Assembly: GCA_004380135.1 (NCBI GenBank)
Contig: QXCR01000009.1
Location: forward strand, 186,001-250,000
Source: Stemphylium vesicarium
Lineage: Eukaryota > Ascomycota > Dothideomycetes > Pleosporales > Pleosporaceae
Direction: 5' to 3'
Length of the DNA stretch: 64,000 nucleotides
Below are positions 56,803 through 64,000 of the stretch, one piece after another. The first letter of the stretch is position 1, and each line of letters starts with the position of its first letter. Below the pieces are notes generated by a model. That model did not search any database, was not told the origin of the DNA, and saw only the letters and a program-made list of their open reading frames with translations. A program made the translations under genes and the position numbers.

Positions 56803-58968
56803 TCACCCCATCATAGTCTGCCCCCCCGGCCCCCTCTCCCAAAACTCCAACGTAAGTGCACTCAAAAAACACGGAATCTCCTTCCGTCCCTCAACCCAAT
56901 AAACAATCTGATCGCGAATCTCGCCCGCAAAAACGCTCTGCTCGCCTCCACTAACCTTCATAGTCCCATTCTCGCCATCAAACACAATACTATTCTCACC
57001 CTCTTCATCCGCCGGCTTGAACATACTCGTGACCTTGACCCGGCCATTCGGCATGAAATCGAGCTTCCACCCGAGAATAGACGCAACGGCTTCGCGGAAC
57101 TCGAGCGACTTGGCCGTCCAGATTTGCTTGAGACGCGCGATTTTCTTGGACGACGAGGCGAGTTGCGTTTTAAGCTCTTCGAGCTCGTCGCGCGCGGCAT
57201 CGAGCGTGGCGAGCGGGACCGTGGAAGGCGCTTGTGTGCCGTTTTCTAGCTGCTGGATGAGGTGGGCGTTTGCTTCGCGGAGGGAACGCACGGTGCGCAG
57301 TTTGAGGGCTTCGGCGTCGGCGGTGGGGTTGGATTTCAGCTCGAGGACGCGTGTGCGGGAGGATTCTTTGAGCTTTTTTAGCTGCGAGTGTTGGGCTTTG
57401 TATTCGGATTCGACCAGCTTCATCTTCTTTTGCAGCGCGTGGAGGTCGTCTTGCAGTTGGCGGTTTTTGCGCCGGAGTTCGCCCACGCGTTCTTCGTTGT
57501 CGTCGGTGTCGAGAGGCCGCTTTTGGCCTGCTGTTGCCGTGGTGGTGGGCTTGTCGATGCTGTTGAGCTCCTTTTGCAATGTTTCGATCTCTTTGCGGTA
57601 TTGGTCTACGAGATCTTCGAGCTCTTTTATCCGCTCCGACTTTGCGGCGTCGAATGTGTCGGGCTGCATCTCGCGCTCTTCGTCGTCAAAAGCCTTGACT
57701 TGAGCGCGCAGGAATTCGACTTCCTTGGTCGCCAGAGCCTTTTGTCGTTCAAGGCGTGCTCGGATCTTCGCATCGGCAGTGTTTGGCGTACTCGAGCTTC
57801 CGGCTGTTTTGAGTTGTTGGATCTCTGCTTGTAGCTGAGCCTTTTCTTCCTCAAGTGCTTGTATGCTTGCGTCTTTGACTGTGAGTTCGGGCTTGATTTC
57901 GCCTAGCCTGTTGAGGAGATCGGTCCTTTCTATTCGCTCTTGGATGAATGCGCGAGCAAGGTCTTGGGGCGTCTCAAATAGAACCTCGCCATGCCTCTCT
58001 GCCTCAGCTTCCAAGTAAGAAGTCCAGGAATCCCGCTCTTCTTCCAAAACCTGCTTGCGCAGCTCTGCCTCGCCCAGTTGCCGTTCTAGATCGTCCATCA
58101 TGCGCAGCTTTGTCTGAAGCGACCTCTTCTCCTCCTCGACGACCTCAATGGCCTTGTGCTGTTTACGATATTGCTTCAACTCGGTATTTTGCTCCCTGGT
58201 CAAGGTCTCCAACTTCTTGATGTGTGCCACCTGGTCAGAGAGTTCCCTTTTGATTACTGCTAGGGTCTCCGCATCTCCCGTGATGGCCTTTAGACGCAAA
58301 ACCTCAGCCTCCTTCTGTCCAGCCTCCTCTTCCTTCTGCGCAAGCGCCCGTTGTGTGCTTTGCAAGGCGTTGACCTTGGACTGTAGGTCTGCCTGCATTT
58401 CCTCCACGCTCTCCTTGAGTTTCTTATGCTCCGTCTGCAGGGTGTTGTATCGGTGTTCATTCTGCCGTTGCGACGTCGCCAGCTCCTCCTTGACCTCATC
58501 GTACTCCTCCTGTATCGACTGCGCCTTCTCCTGGGACTCACGCAATCGCCTCTCCAGTGCTAGTCGCTCGTTGGCAGCCCGAGTTTGGATCTCGGCCATT
58601 TCCTTTGACAGCGCCTCGTATTTCTTCGCCGTTTGACTGCTCGAAGCCTCGACTTGCTGTGCCTTTCGAAAGTCGGTATCCGCGCGGTTCTGAGCATCTC
58701 GCAATTCCTGCGCATGCTCCAGCTTCATCATCTCCTTTTCCTGTTTCGCCGTCTCGAGCTCATATCGCACCGTGTTGAGTTGGGCGCGGAGGTCTTCATT
58801 GATAGGATCCGAGGGCACAACCGTGTGCGGCGCATTTTGTGAGGCTCGTAGTGTCGTTCGAAAGGTCTCGCGCAATGGTTCTCGTTTCGCAGGCGCGGGC
58901 GCGGGCGCAGGCTCTTCTTCGCCAGTGAGGAAGTTGAAGGACGGCTGCGTCGTGTTGCGCACAGCCAT
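56803..58968 (-). CDS. MAD1: Spindle assembly checkpoint protein Mad1
   Basis: Single exon, 721 residues, almost wholly coiled coil from about 55 to 610. The C-terminal region carries IARLKQIWTAKSLEFREAVASILGWKLDFM, including the RLK motif that binds Bub1, and the RWD-like C-terminal fold (NGRVKVTSMF...VYWVEGRKEIPCFLSALTLEFWERG). Mad1 sits at nuclear pores and unattached kinetochores, where it binds Mad2 and catalyses its conversion to the inhibitory form, delaying anaphase. A Mad2-binding segment is expected near 470-500 but is not unmistakable by eye. The start MAVRNTTQPSFNFLTG is a good fungal Mad1 beginning. It converges with the DUF2237 gene, 182 bp apart. Confidence 0.9.
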   Translation of the reverse strand: MAVRNTTQPSFNFLTGEEEPAPAPAPAKREPLRETFRTTLRASQNAPHTVVPSDPINEDLRAQLNTVRYELETAKQEKEMMKLEHAQELRDAQNRADTDFRKAQQVEASSSQTAKKYEALSKEMAEIQTRAANERLALERRLRESQEKAQSIQEEYDEVKEELATSQRQNEHRYNTLQTEHKKLKESVEEMQADLQSKVNALQSTQRALAQKEEEAGQKEAEVLRLKAITGDAETLAVIKRELSDQVAHIKKLETLTREQNTELKQYRKQHKAIEVVEEEKRSLQTKLRMMDDLERQLGEAELRKQVLEEERDSWTSYLEAEAERHGEVLFETPQDLARAFIQERIERTDLLNRLGEIKPELTVKDASIQALEEEKAQLQAEIQQLKTAGSSSTPNTADAKIRARLERQKALATKEVEFLRAQVKAFDDEEREMQPDTFDAAKSERIKELEDLVDQYRKEIETLQKELNSIDKPTTTATAGQKRPLDTDDNEERVGELRRKNRQLQDDLHALQKKMKLVESEYKAQHSQLKKLKESSRTRVLELKSNPTADAEALKLRTVRSLREANAHLIQQLENGTQAPSTVPLATLDAARDELEELKTQLASSSKKIARLKQIWTAKSLEFREAVASILGWKLDFMPNGRVKVTSMFKPADEEGENSIVFDGENGTMKVSGGEQSVFAGEIRDQIVYWVEGRKEIPCFLSALTLEFWERGPGGQTMMG

Positions 58969-59322
58969 GGCGACAGTCGTTTGTTTGTTGTGCCGGAAGT
59001 GAAGAGGGTAAATAGGCTAGTAGAAATGTACAGGTGAGAGTCGCGACTCAACCATGGCGTGTATCCAGGTGCAATTCCGCCCCTATGCCGTCGGCGTGGA
59101 ATTTAGGTTAGTGGTTGACAGGTAGCGGTTGTTGTCGCATGTCTGGGTCGAGGGCTCAAAGCGCCGCCCGGACGGGGCTTAGCGCGTGATGAGCGTCTGT
59201 CGCGCGGGCACGTGTCAGTCTTCAGTTGCAATCATCACACAGGAACTTCAGACATGGCATGTAAATTCACACCATTTGAGATTCACTTCTCTAATAATAC
59301 ACGCCTGCAAGAATGGTTGCCT
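58969..59322. other. Intergenic region between mad1 and ppm1
   Basis: 354 bp holding the Mad1 promoter and the Ppm1 3' end; no gene. Confidence 0.65.
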
Positions 59323-60417
59323 CTATTCCTTCACATCTTCCCAGGCTTTTGTAAAAATTTCTCCGTCGCCGTCTCTCCAACCCCATGCGACGCAATAATG
59401 CCGAAGCAGCATTTCCAGCTCCTCCAACTCGTCAAGAAACTCCAAACTCGCAATGCGCTCCTTTTCGTCATCATTGATCCACCGTCGCCAGATTGTGTTT
59501 GTGTCCGCAACCTTCGCCCCGGCCTTCAACCCATAACCCTGTAAACGTGCGCGCTGGTCGCCGAGTTCGGGATAGGCAGTCAATGTATGGAGGTGGATAT
59601 TGCGCGTTTGGAGGTTCGAAATCATGGTCCGACCAAAGGCGTCCTGTGGTAGAATCGGCTCGTAGAGTATGAGGGAGGCGGGCGTTGTCGGTTGCAGATA
59701 GTGCGTCAGTAACGACGAGACGATGGACTGCACCGTTGAAGGTTGCAGGTAGACTAGACACATCTCGGAGAGGATCAAAGTAGGTATGTTCGGGTCTAGG
59801 TTTGGTATCTGAGGCAGAGGCGTCTCATCTGACTGGTCGGCCAGAGAGCGTAGATCGAGCGCATGGATGTTGTAGTTGTCTGAGTGGTATGACGCAGAGT
59901 TGGCGGGTATGTGAAGGAGCTTCCGATGGAGCAAGGGCTGCCGTTTTATGGCAGCTATCTTCGCCAGCGTGTTCGTAGGAAAGTCTATTTCATGGTAGAC
60001 CAGTCGCGCCTGAGGATATAGGTCCAGGAGGCGAAAGAAGCGCGTATCAGTGCCGGCACCGAGCGAGACGATCTGTTTCGGCGACAAAGGGTCGGAGAGG
60101 AGGAATTTGGTGACGAGAATGTCGATGGCCGATGTGCGTACATAAGTCCCTCTGTTGAGCAATGGTAGCTTCCTCGTCACCGGCTGTGTTGCGAACAGCC
60201 TCGCATATGGATCGTGAAGATATCCCAGCTCGACACAGCTCACCCTGCTCCCCGCAGCATCTTGATCGGTCCCCTTGACGGCATTGTCCAGCACCTGTGC
60301 CCTTTCTTCGCTCGAGCTTCCTAGTCCGCCTCTTCCACGCCCTGTGCCCCTCGATGATCCGCCGCGACGTTGTCCGAGAAGAGTCCTGAGGTTCGGGATT
60401 TGATTAGAGGAGGCCAT
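59323..60417 (-). CDS. PPM1: Leucine carboxyl methyltransferase 1 (PP2A methyltransferase Ppm1)
   Basis: Single exon, 364 residues. The enzyme methylates the C-terminal leucine carboxylate of the PP2A catalytic subunit, using S-adenosylmethionine, and so steers assembly of PP2A holoenzymes. Visible motifs are the N-terminal GYLHDPYARLF and NRGTYVRTSAID blocks, the SAM site IVSLGAGTDTRFFRL, the acidic VYHEIDFP that binds ribose, LILSEMCLVYL and the C-terminal WRRWINDDEKERIASLEFLDELEE. Length and block order are those of fungal Ppm1. A Gly/Arg-rich stretch (RRGGSSRGTGRGRGGLG) near the N-terminus is probably disordered. Divergent from rpb5. Confidence 0.93.
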   Translation of the reverse strand: MASSNQIPNLRTLLGQRRGGSSRGTGRGRGGLGSSSEERAQVLDNAVKGTDQDAAGSRVSCVELGYLHDPYARLFATQPVTRKLPLLNRGTYVRTSAIDILVTKFLLSDPLSPKQIVSLGAGTDTRFFRLLDLYPQARLVYHEIDFPTNTLAKIAAIKRQPLLHRKLLHIPANSASYHSDNYNIHALDLRSLADQSDETPLPQIPNLDPNIPTLILSEMCLVYLQPSTVQSIVSSLLTHYLQPTTPASLILYEPILPQDAFGRTMISNLQTRNIHLHTLTAYPELGDQRARLQGYGLKAGAKVADTNTIWRRWINDDEKERIASLEFLDELEELEMLLRHYCVAWGWRDGDGEIFTKAWEDVKE

Positions 60418-60625
60418 GCTTTCATGCTCAAGAGGCCCGGATTTGGTGGGGTTAGCTCCAGAGCAGCGCTAGGGCTGCTAGCGTACCTGCACGCCAAGGC
60501 CGGACCTTTGGAACTTCTGGAGATTTCTTTGACGCGACAACCTTCCCTCACCTGCGCGCCGGCACCCCCCCCCCCCCACACGACACCTATCTCGCTCAAT
60601 AATACCCACCCCGGCGACTGCAAAT
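60418..60625. promoter_or_regulatory. Bidirectional promoter of ppm1 and rpb5
   Basis: Only 208 bp separate the two divergent start codons, so a shared promoter is inferred. A run of about 14 C residues lies near 60566-60580. No TATA box was seen, in keeping with housekeeping genes. Confidence 0.55.
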
Positions 60626-61432
60626 ATGGACGGCGAGAGATATGGCCCAAGTCTGATCCGGCTCTGGAGGGTCTGGCGCACCACCAAGGAGATGATGAAC
60701 GACCGAGTAGGTTGCGCCTTGAGCATTCAACAACTACGCGCTGACTCTAGGCCAGGGCTACATGGTTGTTGAAGACGACATGACCATGTCACTCGAGGAA
60801 TTCTCACGCCGATATGCGCGCGAGGACGGAGAGCCCGAGTATGCGCCATTGCATTCTGAGGTCCAAGGCAGTAGTACTAACGCTCCCTCAGCCGCTCGCG
60901 CCTCAACTTCTCCTGCCAGCCCTCCGAAGAAATGATCGCAAAGTACACCGACGCCCCGACCAAAAAGGTCCCCAACCCCACCCCGAACATCGGCACCATC
61001 TGGGTCGAGTTCAACGCCGACGAGAACGTGGGAATGAAGCAGCTGCGCGAGTACATGGCCCATCTGGTCAACGGCTCCTTCCACTCCGGAATCATGGTCA
61101 CTGTAAAGCCCATGACCGGCATGGCGATTCGACTTCTCCGCGGCGCCACGAGCATCACCGACGGCCCCAAGGGCGGTGTAGAGGTCTTTGTCGAGCAAGA
61201 TTTGCTGGTCAACATCACAAAGCACGAACTCGTCCCCAAGCATGTTCTGCTCAGCGACGAGGAGAAGCAACAGTTGCTACAGCGATACCGCCTGAAGCAG
61301 ACGCAGCTACCCAGAATCCAATCCACCGACCCGGTCGCCAAGTACCTGGGTCTGAGGAGAGGAGCTGTTGTCAAGATTATCCGAAAGTCAGAGACGGCAG
61401 GTCGTTATGCCAGTTACCGATGGGTTATATAG
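60626..61432 (+). CDS. RPB5: RNA polymerase I/II/III common subunit Rpb5 (RPABC1)
   Basis: Exons 60626-60706, 60756-60838 and 60892-61432 (introns 49 and 53 bp) encode 234 residues. The N-terminal jaw domain reads IRLWRVWRTTKEMMNDRGYMVVEDDMTMSLEEF. The C-terminal assembly domain has NITKHELVPKHVLLSDEEKQQLL, LKQTQLPRIQSTDPVAKYLGLRRGAVVKIIRKSETAGRYASYRWVI, the most conserved part of the family. Rpb5 forms part of the lower jaw of all three nuclear polymerases. The first intron's acceptor at 60755 (GCCAG) was chosen over the nearer CTCTAG because it keeps the frame and restores DRGYMV. Confidence 0.94.
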
Positions 61433-62616
61433 AAAGAGGCACAACGAGAAGCGTGACACGGTGTTGCATTCGGCGAGGCGTTTTGGGCGAAAAAGAAACG
61501 GGATATTTTGCTTTTTCCTCCCCATCAATTGCATGAAGACGGACAATGTCTTTTTGATCAAAACTTACATGTCAGTTTTATGTATACCATATGAAAAACC
61601 ATTTTACATTTCAATTCCATCAAAATAATTGCACCGACACACAACGTGGATACCACCTCTCCTCCCTTGCTACCCAAGTTGCCCTAGTCCTTCGCTACTC
61701 AACACACCGCATCACAAATCCACCACACCACCTACCAAACCCACCAAACCCACCGCCAAAATCGCTTCCCCATGCATGCCTACACCAAGATTCCCCTCCA
61801 CCCCACCGCCCAACCTTCCCAGCAAAGTAACTCACCCCAAAATCCATCGAAACCAGTGCCCCAGCACATTCCTCATCGGTGAACTAGACATGTCGCGCTA
61901 ACCTCATTCTGACTTATCCTTACACCCATGTTACATATCTAGGTACATACGCAGCCCTGGTTACCACATCCGAGGTTATACATCCCCGGCTACCTTGTCA
62001 CGAGGCTGGCTGAAGAGGAGATGGGATGGAATGTAGCAATATCCGCTTTGAGGGGTGGACTAGCTGGAATGGGTAAATCCGAGGTAATCTGGGCGGTTTA
62101 CGTCCTGGTACTGCAGGTGTGGGTGTGTATGTGGGGTGGGGGTCATGCATATGCGTGTGATGGGATGGTATGGGATGGTATGTCATGCGATGTGGGTTAG
62201 GTCGGGGGTGCTTGCATGTAGCATCTTACATACTACAAACTGTCCGTCTCACCGAACCACCCTTTCCCATCCCTCGCTCTTTCCTTTTCCCTGCTCGTGG
62301 CGCTCATGGCTGGCTGACTACATGCCCTCTTGCGCTTCATTACCCGAATGGGGAAACCCGTCTTTTGGCCTACTAGGTTAGTTCTGACATCTTTGTGCAC
62401 ATTTTCTCTGTTCGGTCTTGATCACGCGTCGTGCGACGCATGTGTGAGAGACTATTCTTTGGAATGTAAATCTTGAATGAATTGGTAAATAGACTGGGGT
62501 TGGGTATCATAATAAATGTATGCTAGAGTAAACGCCCGCCTTGCTTGCGCCGACAATGGGTATCGTGTCGATGGAAAGCAAAACTGGTGACCGTGCAAAC
62601 GTGCATGTGAACCTGT
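61433..62616. other. Intergenic region between convergent rpb5 and SNF2 remnant
   Basis: No gene supported. C-rich around 61720-61810; GGGATGGTAT is duplicated at 62160-62182. Confidence 0.5.
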
Positions 62617-64000
62617 TCAAATGTACTCGTCGTCGTCGTCTTCGTGCTCAAACATCTCTGAGAAATTGATGAGAGACATGAAATCCTCAACCTTCTTCCC
62701 AAAACCCAGGACTTTTCTCTTGGTATCGTCTGCTAACCACCTACGCGGCACTAGCATCGCCCCGCCCTTGTTGTTCCTGACAAACTTTGTCCTCTCATTC
62801 TTTGTGGAAGATGTCTTTGGTAGCTGGCTCGTCGACTTCGATGTCGTGATGGCGTCGCTCCGCCTGTGCCGGTGCTTGAGGATGTCGACGTCGATCGTGC
62901 GCTGAGCAACGACGTGGTAGATGTGTACTGTCTTTTCCTGCCCGTATCGCCGGCTCCGTGCAATAGCCTGGGACATAGCAGAATCGTAATCATATTGCGT
63001 CTTTGTTAAAAGGGGTGAGACGAAGAAGACATGGTTGGCGTTGATCAGGTTTCTGCAGATAGTTAGTACAAGCAAGCAATAGTCAGAGTCAAGATAGGCT
63101 ACTTACACTCCAGCTGCTGATTCACTTCCGAGGTGACGCATGCTGATTGTAGTCTCAGATCAGCAGGCACCCAGACATCAGGAATAGTAGCGTCCAGAGT
63201 GTAGGAGCAGTCATGCTCAACGTGCCATGGTCGCCACGTAGGTGCCAGGTGAACGAGAGAGATTCGGCTTTCACCAAAGTGTTTCTTGGTGTGATATCTG
63301 CTGAACACGAAACTGTCGTGATCTGGGCTGCCAATTGGGTCCGGATCGAGGAAGGGGGACATGGGCTCGTTTCCTGTCAGCCTCTTATATAGACTGCTCG
63401 ATGCCGTTCCCCAGTGCGGCAGATGTTCACAGTCGCCAATGATAGCGGCCAAGCCCTGACGATTGCTGTGAAACGTGAGGTACATTGGTACCGTCTCCTC
63501 CTTGTAGTCTCGAAGACCAAGCCGATTCCTCCATGAGCTGACCCTCTCACCCGAACCGCGCACTTGGAGCTGGACATCCTCAGGGCTAGGCAGACGCGCT
63601 GTCCACTCGTCTAGCAGCGATATCCCGACAGCGCCGTGCACTATCAGAGACTTGAGGATTCCGCGTGAAGCACTGTCTCCAGGTAAAGAAGGGAGGCACT
63701 TGAGAAACAAGAGCCACTCGATATCTTCGCCAAGTTTCAGCCCCAAAGTGGCATGCCGAGATATGTATGCGAATTTCCAGGACTGCTCCTGGCGGGTGAA
63801 ATCACCGGTGCAGAAATACTGTGAGGTGCTTTGGGCTTCTGACAGAAGGCCTAGATACGAGATCGAGAGAGGATCTGGCGCTTGCGCATCGTTAGCGATA
63901 CGATGAATGGCGGGCAAAAGATCGAGCTGTAGTCGTGCGGGCAATTGTGATCGCCATTGACTAATGAAATCGGTTGGGGTTTGTTTCTGCTGACTGTTCG
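62617..64000 (-). pseudogene. SNF2-family helicase gene, apparently missing its motor core; N-terminus beyond edge
   Basis: The last exon (63052-62617) and the end of the one before it encode SMRHLGSESAAGVNLINANHVFFVSP, then QAIARSRRYGQEKTVHIYHVV, which are helicase motifs V and VI of SNF2-type ATPases, and a C-terminal tail ending in acidic residues. The intron 63106-63053 joins them. Upstream, a long frame open to the right edge (63099-64000) codes for a non-motor N-terminal region (FHSNRQGLAAI, FLDPDPIG, VFSRYHTKK). It is in a different phase from the motif V segment, which meets a TGA at 63160-63162. Motifs I to IV are absent. The simplest reading is an internal deletion with junction near 63157; such a product could not hydrolyse ATP. 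Confidence 0.65.

Noticed and set aside
57017..58636. Long plus-strand frames opposite Mad1
   Set aside because: Ser/Cys/Arg-rich translations of the complement of a coiled-coil gene; no motif or start context.
1..64000. CRISPR arrays, insertion sequences, Shine-Dalgarno sites, rRNA or tRNA genes
   Set aside because: Scanned for direct-repeat arrays, terminal inverted repeats and tRNA B-box/T-arm patterns; none found, as expected for this stretch of a fungal chromosome.

Overview
The window is nuclear DNA of a filamentous ascomycete, most likely a Dothideomycete of the Pleosporales type. The grounds are many short spliceosomal introns (mostly 46-67 bp, GT...AG, with CTAAC/CTGAC branch sites), single-gene transcription units without ribosome binding sites, and fungal families such as Atg15, a HET-domain remnant, fungal transcription factors and CE12 esterases. 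The lineage is inferred from gene content and style, not from a search. Spliced models were built by hand; each multi-exon model given as CDS has a total coding length divisible by three.

Layout. 0-6 kb: end of a rhamnogalacturonan acetylesterase, a DHA2 efflux pump, the autophagic lipase Atg15 and a GNAT acetyltransferase. 6.4-7.2 kb: a five-exon gene for a secreted precursor made of tandem six-cysteine modules separated by Kex2 (KR) sites; this is the most unusual gene here. 9.8-24.5 kb: a four-pass membrane protein, a GNAT-like protein, a mitochondrial ACSF2-type acyl-CoA synthetase, a GRAM-TBC-EF-hand Rab GAP, a short-chain dehydrogenase, a tail-anchored inositol 5-phosphatase and a fungal transcription factor with no recognisable zinc cluster.

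24.5-47.5 kb is accessory in character. It is gene-poor and holds a small Cys-rich protein, a defensin-like secreted peptide, a repeat-bearing secreted protein, a peroxiredoxin-like protein and at least four decayed genes: a HET protein missing its HET core, two tandem paralogues each cut by one in-frame TGA, and a BTB gene cut by one TAG. 47.5-64 kb is mostly conserved housekeeping sequence: a BTB protein, Doa1/Ufd3, a DUF2237 protein, Mad1, the PP2A methyltransferase Ppm1 and Rpb5. At the right edge lies an SNF2-family gene whose motor core appears to have been deleted.

The housekeeping genes serve separate processes (ubiquitin/Cdc48, spindle checkpoint, PP2A methylation, transcription) and are not a pathway. 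The secreted genes at 6.4, 32 and 34.4 kb are the best candidates for undescribed extracellular activity, such as effectors or antimicrobial peptides.
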